The position numbers and the translations under genes were made by a program. Below, one piece after another: positions 51,942-60,381 of a stretch of DNA of 64,000 nucleotides; position 1 is the stretch's first letter, and each line of letters starts with the position of its first letter. Under the pieces are notes generated by a model. The model was given only the letters and a program-made list of their open reading frames with translations. It did no database searches and was not told where the DNA came from. This DNA is from Clostridia bacterium (GTDB lineage: Bacteria > Bacillota > Clostridia > Oscillospirales > UBA644), in assembly GCA_017623475.1 (NCBI GenBank), contig JAGAPC010000038.1, positions 1-64,000 of the forward strand, written 5' to 3'.

Positions 51942-54557
51942 TTATTTCACAAGCTCCCGAAGGGCTGCGGGCACTTCGGGCAATTTGGAGGCGTCCCGAC
52001 CGCCCGCGGCGGCACAGTCGGGTCTTCCGCCACCGCCGCCGCCACACATGGTTGCGGCTTTTTTGACCAGGTTTCCGGCGTGGTTGCCCTTCTTGACGGC
52101 GTTGACACCGCAAGCGGAGGCAAACATCACCTTTCCGTCGGCGGTTGCAGACAGAAGAATGACCGCGTCGGGATTCTTTTCCCGCATCTGGTCGGCGACG
52201 GAACGCAAAAACGCCGCGTCACCGTCCACGGTACAGCAAATAAAGGGGGTGCCGTTGATCTCTTCCGCTTTTGCGAAGAGAGATTCCGCAAAGGCGGAGG
52301 CTTGCTTTTCATTCAATTCGGAAATCTGCTTTTGCGCCGATTTCAGATCGTTCATCACCGCTTCGCAACGGCCTTCCAGATCGGAGGCGTTGCCCTTCAA
52401 TGCGGCGGCGGCGCGGTGGATAACCGCTTCTTTTTCCTCTAAAAGCGCCAGCACGTTCATCCCGGTGGCGGCTTCAATCCGGCGGACGCCGGCGGAAATC
52501 CCCGATTCGGACAGAATGTGGAATACGCCGATGTTGGACGTGTTTTCTACGTGAGTTCCGGCGCAGAATTCGGTGGAAATATCCCCCATCTTCACGACGC
52601 GGACTTCCCTTCCGTACTTTTCGCCGAACAGGGCGATGGCGCCGGATTTTTGAGCATCCTCGATGGACATCACGGTAGCGCTGACCGGGAGGGCGGAGAA
52701 AATATATTCGTTGACGATATCTTCGGTCTTTTTGATCTCTTCGGGGGTCATGGCGGCGAAATGGGTAAAGTCGAACCGCATCCGATGCTCGTCCACGTAA
52801 GAGCCTGCCTGCGCCACGTGATCGCCCAACACCTTACGAAGGGCGGATTGGAGCAGGTGGGCAGAAGAGTGATCTCTGCGAATGGCGGCGCGGCGAATGG
52901 AATCCACCGTCAGGGTAACGGTATCTCCCACCGAAATTGCCCCGTCGGAAAGGGTGCAAAGATGGAGATAAACGCCCTCGGTCTTTTTGGTATCGGTGAC
53001 GTTGAGGACTACGCTGTCGGCGGTTGCCGTACCGGTATCCCCAACCTGTCCGCCCCCTTCTCCGTAGAAAACGGTACGGTCAAAGACGACGGTGCAATCG
53101 CCCTCGGAGACGGTCTGCACCGATTCGTCATCGACGAAAAGGGCAAGAACCTTCCCTTGGCAGGTGTCGGCGGTATAACCTACAAATTCGGTTTTATCCA
53201 AAGCGGTAATGGCGGATTTGGTGGCGTCGGACCAGCCGCTGACGTTGGCGCGGGCGGCGCGGGCGCGGGTCTTTTGCTCCTGCATGAGAGCGTCGAAGCC
53301 TTCTTCGTCCACCGCAAGTCCTTTTTCCTCGGCGATTTCCCGGGTCAGATCCATGGGGAAGCCGTAGGTATCGTAAAGCTTGAACACGTCGGCACCGGAC
53401 AGGGTCTTCTCCCCTGCCTTGACCGCGTCCTGAACCAATTCGGAAAGAATGGAAAGCCCCTGGTCGATGGTAGCGTCGAAGCGTTCTTCTTCCAAGGAAA
53501 GAACCTTTTTGATGAAGGCAGCCTTGTCCTTCAATTCAGGATATGCGCCTTCGTTGTCCCGAATGACGACGTCGCACAATTCTCCGCCCAAAAATTCTCC
53601 GTCAATGCCCAAAAGGCGGCCGTGGCGGGCGGCTCTGCGGATGATGCGGCGGAGAACGTAGCCTCTGCCTTCGTTGGAGGGCAACACGCCGTCGCAGATC
53701 ATAAAGGTGGAGGAACGGACGTGGTCGGTAATAATACGGATGGAAATATCGTCCTCTTCCCCGTCGCCGTAATTTTTGCCGGACAGCTTGCAGACGGTGT
53801 TCAGAATGTTGCGGATGGTATCCACCTCGAACATATTATCTACGCCCTGCATGACGCAGGCGAGACGCTCCAGCCCCATGCCGGTGTCGATGTTCTTCTG
53901 AACGAGGTCGGTATAATTGCCGTTGCCGTCGTTGTTGAATTGGGAGAACACGTTGTTCCAGATCTCCATGTACCGGTCACATTCGCAGCCGGGCTTACAG
54001 TCGGGAGAGCCGCAGCCGTATTTTTCCCCACGGTCAAAATAGATTTCGGAGCAGGGACCGCAAGGACCGGAGCCGTGCTCCCAGAAGTTATCGGCTTTGC
54101 CGAGACGGACGATGTGCTCTTCGGGAACGCCGATCTGATCCTTCCAGATGTGGTACGCCTCCTCGTCTCCCTCGTAAATGGAGGGCCAAAGGAGATCTTC
54201 GGGAATTTCCATAACCTTAGTCAAAAATTCCCAGGAAAAAGCAATCGCTTCTTCTTTGAAGTAATCGCCGAAGGAGAAATTCCCGAGCATTTCAAAATAG
54301 GTGCCGTGGCGGGCGGTTTTCCCCACGCGCTCCAGGTCGGGGGTGCGGATACATTTTTGGCAGGTGGTAACCCGACGGCGGGGAGGCTCTTCTTCCCCGG
54401 TAAAATATTTTTTCATCGGAGCCATCCCGGAGTTGATCAAAAGAAGGGATTTGTCGTTTATCGGAACCAGGGGGAAGCTGGGCAAGCGCAGATGCCCCTT
54501 GCTTTCAAAGTAAGAGAGGTATTTCTCCCGGATTTCGTTCAGACCCATGCTGTGCAT
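51942..54557 (-). CDS. alaS: Alanyl-tRNA synthetase
   Basis: This 871-residue class II synthetase charges tRNA-Ala. Catalytic core about 1-250 (RVTTCQKCIRTPDLERVG, then the motif 2/3 region with GNFSFGDYFK and TGMGLERLACV). The editing domain has SSAHLLQSALRKVLG and CAGTHVENTSNIGVF zinc ligands (about 560-690). The C-Ala region (about 750-871) closes with CGGGGGGRPDCAAAGG. AAAGGAAG precedes the ATG; an ATG four codons later (MGLNEI) is an alternative. No T-box is present, because only a 42-base gap separates it from ispE. Confidence 0.96.
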   Translation of the reverse strand: MHSMGLNEIREKYLSYFESKGHLRLPSFPLVPINDKSLLLINSGMAPMKKYFTGEEEPPRRRVTTCQKCIRTPDLERVGKTARHGTYFEMLGNFSFGDYFKEEAIAFSWEFLTKVMEIPEDLLWPSIYEGDEEAYHIWKDQIGVPEEHIVRLGKADNFWEHGSGPCGPCSEIYFDRGEKYGCGSPDCKPGCECDRYMEIWNNVFSQFNNDGNGNYTDLVQKNIDTGMGLERLACVMQGVDNMFEVDTIRNILNTVCKLSGKNYGDGEEDDISIRIITDHVRSSTFMICDGVLPSNEGRGYVLRRIIRRAARHGRLLGIDGEFLGGELCDVVIRDNEGAYPELKDKAAFIKKVLSLEEERFDATIDQGLSILSELVQDAVKAGEKTLSGADVFKLYDTYGFPMDLTREIAEEKGLAVDEEGFDALMQEQKTRARAARANVSGWSDATKSAITALDKTEFVGYTADTCQGKVLALFVDDESVQTVSEGDCTVVFDRTVFYGEGGGQVGDTGTATADSVVLNVTDTKKTEGVYLHLCTLSDGAISVGDTVTLTVDSIRRAAIRRDHSSAHLLQSALRKVLGDHVAQAGSYVDEHRMRFDFTHFAAMTPEEIKKTEDIVNEYIFSALPVSATVMSIEDAQKSGAIALFGEKYGREVRVVKMGDISTEFCAGTHVENTSNIGVFHILSESGISAGVRRIEAATGMNVLALLEEKEAVIHRAAAALKGNASDLEGRCEAVMNDLKSAQKQISELNEKQASAFAESLFAKAEEINGTPFICCTVDGDAAFLRSVADQMREKNPDAVILLSATADGKVMFASACGVNAVKKGNHAGNLVKKAATMCGGGGGGRPDCAAAGGRDASKLPEVPAALRELVK

Positions 54558-54599
54558 TGTATTCGTCTTCCTTTCAAGAAGTAAAATTTTGAATTTATA

Positions 54600-55430
54600 T
54601 CAAACGAAGCGGCAGATGTGACAAAATTCCGCATCGATTTTTTTCATCGCGTTTTGCGCCGTAATTTCATCGGGAAAAAGCCCGTACACGGCAGTACCGC
54701 TTCCCGACATTTCCGAGGCGATTGCCCCGGCGGCGGTCAGTTGTTTTTTTAACCGCAACACCGACGGACAGACCGTTTCGGTGGCGGCGGTAAGGTGGTT
54801 GGAAATATAGGGAGCAACCGATTCTCCCCGTTGCAGCGCAGAAAGAAACTTCGGCGTCATCAAGGGCGGGGAAGCCGAAAGTCCGTCGTAAAGACGATAG
54901 ACCTCGGGGGTGGACGCGCCCTCGTCGGTTTTGGCAAGAAGAATTACGAATTCCGGCATCGGGCTTAACGGTGTAAGCAATTCTCCGACCCCCTCCGCCA
55001 GACACACGCCGCCCTTTAAGAAAAAAGGAACGTCCGCGCCTACCGAAAGGGCGATGGCTTGCACCCTCGGATCTTCAACAGAGATCCCGAAATGGCGGCA
55101 CAAAAGCTTGATGACCGCCGCCGCATCGGAGGATCCGCCCCCCAATCCGGCGCAGGAAGGGATTCGTTTGATCAAGCCGATCTGAAAATCTCCGGAAAGA
55201 GACAATTCCTCCAAAAACCTTTTTGCGGCTTTGACGCAAAGATTTTTACCGTCGGTGGGAATCCGCGGATCGGAGCAGGACAGGGTAATTCCCTTTCCGC
55301 CCGGAGTAAGAGATACGGTGTCGGAAAGGGAAATTTCGGCAAAGACCGAGGAAAGGAGATGATACCCCCGCGCATCCCTGCCGGTCACGTCCAGGGTAAG
55401 ATTGATCTTTGCGTAGGCTTCGATCTGCAC
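54600..55430 (-). CDS. ispE: 4-diphosphocytidyl-2-C-methyl-D-erythritol kinase
   Basis: This 276-residue GHMP kinase works in the non-mevalonate isoprenoid pathway. Motifs: AYAKINLTLDVTGRDARGYHLL (N-terminal, residues 5-26), the glycine-rich ATP loop IPSCAGLGGGSSDAAA (about 88-103), and the late MSGSGTAVYGLF. I use the GTG at 55430 because GGAGGG lies 7 bases upstream; longer frame upstream overlaps the aminotransferase and lacks homology. The gene starts 2 bases after the aminotransferase stop and is translated with it. Confidence 0.93.
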   Translation of the reverse strand: MQIEAYAKINLTLDVTGRDARGYHLLSSVFAEISLSDTVSLTPGGKGITLSCSDPRIPTDGKNLCVKAAKRFLEELSLSGDFQIGLIKRIPSCAGLGGGSSDAAAVIKLLCRHFGISVEDPRVQAIALSVGADVPFFLKGGVCLAEGVGELLTPLSPMPEFVILLAKTDEGASTPEVYRLYDGLSASPPLMTPKFLSALQRGESVAPYISNHLTAATETVCPSVLRLKKQLTAAGAIASEMSGSGTAVYGLFPDEITAQNAMKKIDAEFCHICRFV

Positions 55431-55432
55431 GG

Positions 55433-56611
55433 TTATCCCTCCAATCGGGATATGAACCGCTTCAGACGATCCATCGCAATCTGCAGATGCTCCATGGAAT
55501 ACGCGTAAGAAACGCGGGCAAATCCTTCGCCGCTTTCCCCGAAAGCGCTGCCGGGAACCATAGCGACCTTTTCTTCCTCCAAAAACCGACGGCAAAACTC
55601 TTCCGAAGAAAGACCGAACCGACTGAAATTGGGGAATACGTAAAACGCACCGAGGGGTTCAAAGCAGGGAACGTTCAATTCCCGGAAGGTGCGCAGGAGG
55701 AATTTGCGGCGCATATTGTATTTTTCCCGCATCATTTTTACGTCCTCGTCCCCGTGCTCCAGCGCCTCAATGGCGGCTAACTGGCTGGTGGTGGGGGCGG
55801 ACATGATGCCGAACTGGTGCAATTTTAACGCAGGACGAACCAATTCCTTCGGTCCGCACAGATACCCCATCCGCCAACCGGTCATGGCGTAGGCCTTGGA
55901 AAAGCCGTTGACCACGATGGTGCGCTCCTGCATCCCTTCAATGGAGGCAAAGGAAACGAGGGGCTCTTTGGCGTAACAAAGCTCGATGTAGATCTCGTCG
56001 GCGATGACGAAAATATCCGTTCCGCGCAACACCTCGGCGATGGCTTCGTAATCGGCTTTCGTCATAATTGCCCCGGTGGGATTGTTGGGGTAGGACAAAA
56101 TCAGCAATTTCGTTTTGGGCGTAATGGCGGCGCGCAACGTGTCCGGCGTCAAACGGAACGCATCCTTTTCGTAGGTGGGAAGCGCCACGGGCACGGCGCC
56201 CGTCATCTGCGCCAGAGGCGCGTAACAGACGAAGCAGGGCTCGGGGATCAAAACCTCGTCTCCGGGACGGAGAAGGGTGCGCATGGCAACGTCGATCCCC
56301 TCACTGCCGCCGACGGTAACGATAATTTCCCCGTTGGGATCGTAAGTAAGCCCAAAGCGGCGGGACATATAGGAAGCGATGGAATTACGAAGGGGCACCA
56401 ACCCCGCATTGGGGGTATAGGCGGTTCTGCCTTCGTTGAGATTCCGAATCCCCGCCTCCCGAATATGCCAGGGAGTTTTAAAATCCGGCTCCCCGATGCT
56501 CAAGGAGATCACGTCCTCCATCGACCCTGCAAGATCGAAGAACTTGCGGATTCCGGAGGGCTTGATATCCCGCGCGATGGGGTTCATCAATTCGTTATAA
56601 TTCAAACTCAT
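55433..56611 (-). CDS. Class I/II PLP aminotransferase (PatA/AspC-like)
   Basis: This 392-residue enzyme has the class I gamma pattern: LSIGEPDFKTPWHI near residue 36, YTPNAGLVPLRNSIA, the LILSYPNNPTGAI substrate segment (about 169-181), VIADEIYIEL and the PLP lysine in VNGFSKAYAMTGWRMGY (near 237). A C-terminal YVFPNFSRFG and FARVSYAYSMEHL complete the fold. Members transfer amino groups among aspartate, aromatic or branched-chain acids, so the substrate is not readable here. An Lrp/AsnC regulator is adjacent upstream, a common pairing. Confidence 0.88.
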   Translation of the reverse strand: MSLNYNELMNPIARDIKPSGIRKFFDLAGSMEDVISLSIGEPDFKTPWHIREAGIRNLNEGRTAYTPNAGLVPLRNSIASYMSRRFGLTYDPNGEIIVTVGGSEGIDVAMRTLLRPGDEVLIPEPCFVCYAPLAQMTGAVPVALPTYEKDAFRLTPDTLRAAITPKTKLLILSYPNNPTGAIMTKADYEAIAEVLRGTDIFVIADEIYIELCYAKEPLVSFASIEGMQERTIVVNGFSKAYAMTGWRMGYLCGPKELVRPALKLHQFGIMSAPTTSQLAAIEALEHGDEDVKMMREKYNMRRKFLLRTFRELNVPCFEPLGAFYVFPNFSRFGLSSEEFCRRFLEEEKVAMVPGSAFGESGEGFARVSYAYSMEHLQIAMDRLKRFISRLEG

Positions 56612-56612
56612 A

Positions 56613-57101
56613 TCAAATTTCGCTCATCAGGCGGTGATCCTCGGAAGAAAGATCCATCATCACGCCCTTGTCCTTGTATTTCGTGAGAACGAAGTGGGTG
56701 GCAGTCCCGGTAACGCCGTCGATGACCGCCAATTTTTCCCCGACGAAGCGGGCGACGTCCCGCAGGGTCTTTCCTTCGATGACGACCATCAGATCGTAAC
56801 CGCCGGACATCAGGTACAGATCCTGGACCTCCTCGTAGGCGCAGATCCGTTTTGCAACCTCTTCAAAGCCTTCTCCGTGGCGGATGTGGATTTTGATCTC
56901 AATGACGGCGCAGGTATGCTCCCGGTCGGTCTTATCCCAATTAACCAGGGCGTGATACCCGCGGATGGTTCCGTCTTTCTCCGCGGCGGCGATGATTTCA
57001 GCCACGGCGGATTCTTCCATATCCAAGGCGTCGGCAATATTCTTTGCGGTCAGCCGCGCGTTTTGCTCCAGGTAGTGAAGGATCTTTTCTTTCTCGTTCA
57101 T
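56613..57101 (-). CDS. Lrp/AsnC-family transcriptional regulator
   Basis: This about 162-residue protein has an N-terminal helix-turn-helix (LTAKNIADALDMEESAVAEIIAAAE) and a C-terminal RAM/AsnC ligand-binding domain (ICAYEEVQDLYLMSGGYDLMVVIEG) that senses amino acids and sets the oligomer state. It is immediately upstream of the aminotransferase, its probable target, and abuts metK. The start is uncertain among ATG 57101, ATG 57110 and TTG 57122; I prefer 57101, with GTGAG about 9 bases upstream. Confidence 0.85.
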   Translation of the reverse strand: MNEKEKILHYLEQNARLTAKNIADALDMEESAVAEIIAAAEKDGTIRGYHALVNWDKTDREHTCAVIEIKIHIRHGEGFEEVAKRICAYEEVQDLYLMSGGYDLMVVIEGKTLRDVARFVGEKLAVIDGVTGTATHFVLTKYKDKGVMMDLSSEDHRLMSEI

Positions 57102-57122
57102 ACTTCGCATCTCACTTTCCAA

Positions 57123-58259
57123 TTATTGGCAGGCATGCTTCAAGGCGTCAACCTTGTCGCACAGTTCCCACTTCACGCCCAGATCTTCTCTCCCCATGTG
57201 ACCGTACGCCGCAAGGGAACGGTAGATGGGCTTCCGAAGATCCAGGGCTTCAATAATACCCTTGGGGGTCATATCAAAGACCTGATAGACCGCCTCGGTC
57301 AGCTTGTCCTCGGCAACGGTGCCCGTGCCGAAGGTATCGACCATGACGGAGACCGGCTCGGCAACGCCGATGGCGTAAGCCAGCTGAACCTCACAACGGT
57401 CGGCAAGTCCGGCGCGGACGATATTTTTGGCAATATAACGCGCCATATAGCAGGCAGAACGGTCCACCTTCGTGGGATCCTTCCCGGAGAAGGCGCCGCC
57501 CCCGTGACGGGCAGTTCCGCCGTAGGTATCGACGATAATCTTCCGTCCGGTCAGCCCCGTATCCCCTTGGGGACCGCCGACGACGAAATTGCCGGTGGGA
57601 TTGACCAGGATCTTGGTATTTTCATCCAACAGATAATCGGGGATCGTGGGGGTGATCACGTGTTGAATCAGGTCGGCACGGATCTGCTCCAGAGTTGCTT
57701 CGGGAGAATGTTGGGTGGAAATTACGATGGTGTCGATGCGGACGGGCTTATCGTCCACGTATTCCGCCGTGATCTGGGTTTTGCCGTCGGGACGCAGATA
57801 AGAGAGCGTTCCGTCCTTGCGGACTGCCGTAAGGCGTTTGGCAAGCATATGGGCGTAATAGATGGGCAGGGGCATCAGGGTATCGGTTTCGTTACAGGCG
57901 TATCCGAACATCATTCCCTGATCGCCGGCGCCGTCCCGATCCACCCCCATCGCGATGTCGGGGGATTGACCGTCGATGGCGGAAAGCACGGCGCAGGTAT
58001 CACAGTCAAAGCCGTATTTTGCCCGATCGTAGCCGATTTCCCGGATCACGCCCCGGGCGATCTTTTGAAAATCCACGTAGCAGGAGGTGGTAATTTCCCC
58101 CATGATGTTGACCAACCCGGTGGTAACGAAGGTTTCGCAGGCAACCCGGGCGGCGGGGTCTTCGGTGAGGATCGCGTCGAGAATGGCATCGGAGATCTGA
58201 TCGCAGATCTTATCGGGATGCCCCTCGGTGACCGATTCGGAGGTAAACAGTTTTTTCAT
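57123..58259 (-). CDS. metK: S-adenosylmethionine synthetase
   Basis: This 378-residue enzyme makes SAM from methionine and ATP. Motifs: [20 protein letters not shown] (residues 5-24, methionine/ATP site), [13 protein letters not shown] (about 110-122), and the late ATP site [18 protein letters not shown] (about 258-275). Length is slightly below the usual 390-400. No SAM riboswitch is visible; only 22 bases separate it from degV upstream, so it is probably transcribed from the degV promoter. Confidence 0.96.
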   Translation of the reverse strand: MKKLFTSESVTEGHPDKICDQISDAILDAILTEDPAARVACETFVTTGLVNIMGEITTSCYVDFQKIARGVIREIGYDRAKYGFDCDTCAVLSAIDGQSPDIAMGVDRDGAGDQGMMFGYACNETDTLMPLPIYYAHMLAKRLTAVRKDGTLSYLRPDGKTQITAEYVDDKPVRIDTIVISTQHSPEATLEQIRADLIQHVITPTIPDYLLDENTKILVNPTGNFVVGGPQGDTGLTGRKIIVDTYGGTARHGGGAFSGKDPTKVDRSACYMARYIAKNIVRAGLADRCEVQLAYAIGVAEPVSVMVDTFGTGTVAEDKLTEAVYQVFDMTPKGIIEALDLRKPIYRSLAAYGHMGREDLGVKWELCDKVDALKHACQ

Positions 58260-58281
58260 AAATATTCAGTCCTTAATTTTG

Positions 58282-59124
58282 TTATTCTTCGATAAAGAGA
58301 ACGCCGAAGGTGTCCTTGCCGCAGTGAGAGGTTACGGTGCAGCCGGCGGTGGAGGTAAGAATTTCGGAGAAGATCCCCATATCCTCCAAGATTTGCTTGC
58401 CCTGGTTGGGAATGGTGTCTTCCACGCAGGAGGTGGTAAAATAGACGCGGTTTTTGCGCACCTTTTTATCCTTCAGTCGTCCGGCGATATAGGTTTCGTT
58501 GACCCGGGACAGATTTCCACGAAGATTTCCGGCGACGCCCAGCTTTCCGTCCTTCATTTCCAGGATCAGGCGAAGCTTCAAAAGGTTTGCCCCGAAGCGG
58601 ACGACGGCGGGACAGCGGCCGCCCTTGACCATATATTCCAGATCTCCGAGAACGAAGGAGGCGTTCAGCTTATCCGCAAGACCGCGGCAGGCTTCCGCAA
58701 TGGCGGCGGCGTCGGCGTTTTCCTCCCGCACCATTTCCGAAGCCTCGATGGCAAGCAGCGCCATGCCGGTGGAAAGGGTTTTGGTATCGACCACATAGAC
58801 GTTGCCCACTTCTTCCGCCGCAAGGCAGGCGTTCTGATAGCAGGACGAAAGCCCGGAGCTGATGCTGAAATGGATGACGGCGTCGGCGTCCTTCAGTTGT
58901 TCGGTAAAGAACTCCTCAAACTCGATGGGCGGGATGGCGCAGGTCTTGGGAAGGATTCCGGTGCGGGCAACGAAATCGTAAATCCCCTGTGCGTCCAGAT
59001 CAACGCCGTCGGTATGGGTCTCTTCTCCCAGCTGAACCTTCAAGGGAACCTTAACAATTCCGTAGGTCTGAAGCTGCTCGTCGGTCATATCAAGGGTACT
59101 TTCGGCGGTAATTTTAATTTTCAT
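58282..59124 (-). CDS. DegV-family fatty-acid-binding protein
   Basis: This 280-residue protein has the two-domain DegV/FakB fold. Family motifs are the N-terminal AESTLDMTDE (residues 7-16), the serine loop ISSGLSSCYQNA (the usual SGTYQ position), VDTKTLSTGM and the EYMVKGGRCP turn. FakB proteins hold fatty acids for phosphorylation by FakA; no fakA is adjacent. AAGGGAG precedes the ATG. The promoter lies within a perfect 24-bp palindrome. Confidence 0.85.
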   Translation of the reverse strand: MKIKITAESTLDMTDEQLQTYGIVKVPLKVQLGEETHTDGVDLDAQGIYDFVARTGILPKTCAIPPIEFEEFFTEQLKDADAVIHFSISSGLSSCYQNACLAAEEVGNVYVVDTKTLSTGMALLAIEASEMVREENADAAAIAEACRGLADKLNASFVLGDLEYMVKGGRCPAVVRFGANLLKLRLILEMKDGKLGVAGNLRGNLSRVNETYIAGRLKDKKVRKNRVYFTTSCVEDTIPNQGKQILEDMGIFSEILTSTAGCTVTSHCGKDTFGVLFIEE

Positions 59125-59179
59125 TGTAATATTTCTCCCTTCGGATTTTCACACCGGGAAGGTGCGGAAATCTATTAGA

Positions 59180-59203
59180 TTATAATACTATATAGTATTA
59201 TAA
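59180..59203. promoter_or_regulatory. Perfect 24-bp palindrome on the degV promoter
   Basis: The self-complementary sequence TTATAATACTAT, ATAGTATTATAA (59180-59203) contains TATAAT on both strands; the minus-strand one is the degV -10. A dimeric repressor could sit here. It could also be a chance AT-rich hairpin. Confidence 0.55.
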
Positions 59204-59225
59204 CACATTTTTTTCATTTTGTAAA
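59197..59225 (-). promoter_or_regulatory. degV-metK promoter
   Basis: Minus strand: TTTACA (59220-59225), 17 bases, TATAAT (59197-59202). It probably drives degV and metK, and perhaps the lrp-aminotransferase-ispE-alaS genes that follow without a visible terminator. Confidence 0.7.
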
Positions 59226-59298
59226 GAGAAAAAAGCGAAATAAATCAGAATTTCCGGAATTTTCACAATCGTAGGAAAAACTCGAAGATTACGGTAGG

Positions 59299-59635
59299 TT
59301 TTCCACAGGCTGTTTGGGGGTAAAACCCATGATAATACCAGGGTTTTCCATGTTGTCAACAGGGTTTTCCACGGTTTTATACCGTTTTGGTGTGGAGTAC
59401 GCGGGAAATATTTTTGCATATATTTCCCATTTCGCCCCCGAAAGAAAAAGTTGGACAAACTTTATTTTTCCCCTTGTATCAACGGTTTGCGCGTTTCCAT
59501 GAATTTTTTCGGAACATTTCCCGAAATTTCCCGAGGTGGGAAAAAGTGGTCAAATAAGCGGTTTTACACATTTTCCACAAGGTTTTCAACAGTTTTGAAT
59601 ATGCAACGGTGGAAAACCCTTCGGCATTTTGCACA
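59299..59635. other. Two clusters of DnaA-box-like 9-mers in a non-coding region
   Basis: Cluster A: TTTTCCACA (59299), TTTTCCATG (59344), TTGTCAACA (59353), TTTTCCACG (59365). Cluster B: TTTTACACA (59562), TTTTCCACA (59571), TTTTCAACA (59583), TTTTCCACC on the minus strand (59611-59619), TTTTGCACA (59627). All differ from the canonical TTATNCACA by T at position 3 and sometimes more. Between them is AT-rich DNA. The whole interval 59204-59745 has no gene I can support. It resembles a clostridial replication origin or a DnaA-titration site, but no dnaA/dnaN is in view. Confidence 0.5.
59403..59428. repeat. 9-bp inverted repeat between the DnaA-box clusters
   Basis: GGGAAATAT (59403-59411) and ATATTTCCC (59420-59428), spacer TTTTGCAT. 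Related TTTCCC units recur at 59516-59532. Purpose unknown; it could be an unwinding element, an operator or a hairpin. Confidence 0.5.
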
Positions 59636-59745
59636 AGAGCAAATTTTTCCCTATTTCATGGGATTTTTGTCGTTTTACGCCTCTGCGCACGAAGAGAAAA
59701 CGCAAAAAAAATCCCCGACGGCATTTCAAAATTGTATGATTATTT

Positions 59746-60186
59746 TTATGCATTTCGGACGGCGGTAATCAATAATCGCTCTGCAACCCGATCCAATGCG
59801 GAAAAACAGGCTTGGGCGGGGGAAGAACGCCCGACAGAATTCCCCCAAAGATCCCACAGATCCTCCCGACGGCGGATCGGCGTTTCGTCCGGGCGAAAGG
59901 GGTCGCAGGACAGGAGCAACACCGATTGCTCCGCCGTTTTTCGTTCCGTTTTGCAAAGAGGGGAAAGCGTTGGAAATACGGAGAAAATTGCAGACGACAC
60001 CTCGTACAGATCTTCCCGATTCACTGGGGTAATAAAATCCCGAAGCAGGTGAAGACACAGGGATTTATGGCGTTGATAGCAGGCGCTTTGAAGGCGTTGT
60101 ATTTCTTCTTCCGAATCGGTCTGCGTTGCCTTGAGAAGAAATGCAAATTCTTCTTGTACCGTTGCATAAAAATAATTTTTTTTCAT
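59746..60186 (-). CDS. DUF47/PhoU-like protein, partial domain
   Basis: This 146-residue protein contains RHKSLCLHLLRDFITPVNRE, then DLYEVSSAIF (about 38-66), which matches the DUF47 (PhoU-related) pattern FITPxxREDIYxLxxAI. DUF47 proteins are helical metal-cluster proteins often next to phosphate transporters; no pit or pst gene is here. The protein is shorter than typical DUF47 (about 205) and its C-terminal 60 residues (RRREDLWDLWGNSVG) do not match. GGGGAGG lies 7 bases before the ATG inside a perfect hairpin, so its translation may be controlled. Confidence 0.6.
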   Translation of the reverse strand: MKKNYFYATVQEEFAFLLKATQTDSEEEIQRLQSACYQRHKSLCLHLLRDFITPVNREDLYEVSSAIFSVFPTLSPLCKTERKTAEQSVLLLSCDPFRPDETPIRRREDLWDLWGNSVGRSSPAQACFSALDRVAERLLITAVRNA

Positions 60187-60192
60187 AAAAAT

Positions 60193-60224
60193 ACCTCCCC
60201 GGAAATTCTATGCTCCGGGGAGGT
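60193..60224 (-). promoter_or_regulatory. Hairpin that ends the rnf transcript and covers the next ribosome-binding site
   Basis: Perfect 11-bp arms ACCTCCCCGGA (5' on the minus strand) and TCCGGGGAGGT with loop GCATAGAATT, followed by ATTTTTATG. The 3' arm contains GGGGAGG, the ribosome-binding site of the DUF47-like gene. It can serve as an intrinsic terminator for the rnf operon or as a translation switch. Confidence 0.6.
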
Positions 60225-60240
60225 AAAACAGAAGAACTTT

Positions 60241-60381
60241 TTAATTGATGAGCCCCAAAAGTAACAAAAGGGGGCGGGCGGAAAAAAATCCGAGGATAAA
60301 CAACGCGATTCCGAGCAAAATCAGCCACAGGGTGCGCTTTTTTCTTTCGGGAGACCGACGGAAGGACCATTGATTTCTCAT
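60241..60381 (-). CDS. Small membrane protein coupled to rnfB (46 aa)
   Basis: The frame starts with ATGA overlapping the rnfB stop and reads MRNQWSFRRSPERKKRTL, then a long hydrophobic helix (about residues 19-46, LILLGIALFILGFF) ending in SARPLLLLLGLIN. The basic start and the membrane tail predict cytosolic N terminus and single or hairpin insertion. It is the last gene of the rnf run. The operon position and coupling suggest a small subunit, assembly aid or unrelated membrane peptide. I know of no named family. Confidence 0.7.
   Translation of the reverse strand: MRNQWSFRRSPERKKRTLWLILLGIALFILGFFSARPLLLLLGLIN

Noticed and set aside
52518-54584. Plus-strand open frame of 688 codons opposite alaS
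   Set aside because: alaS is certain by motifs; the antisense frame shows only mirrored low-complexity residues.
54558-54599. T-box leader upstream of alaS
   Set aside because: The gap to ispE is 42 bases and shows no T-box core.
58260-58281. SAM riboswitch upstream of metK
   Set aside because: Only 22 bases separate metK from degV; no space for the element.
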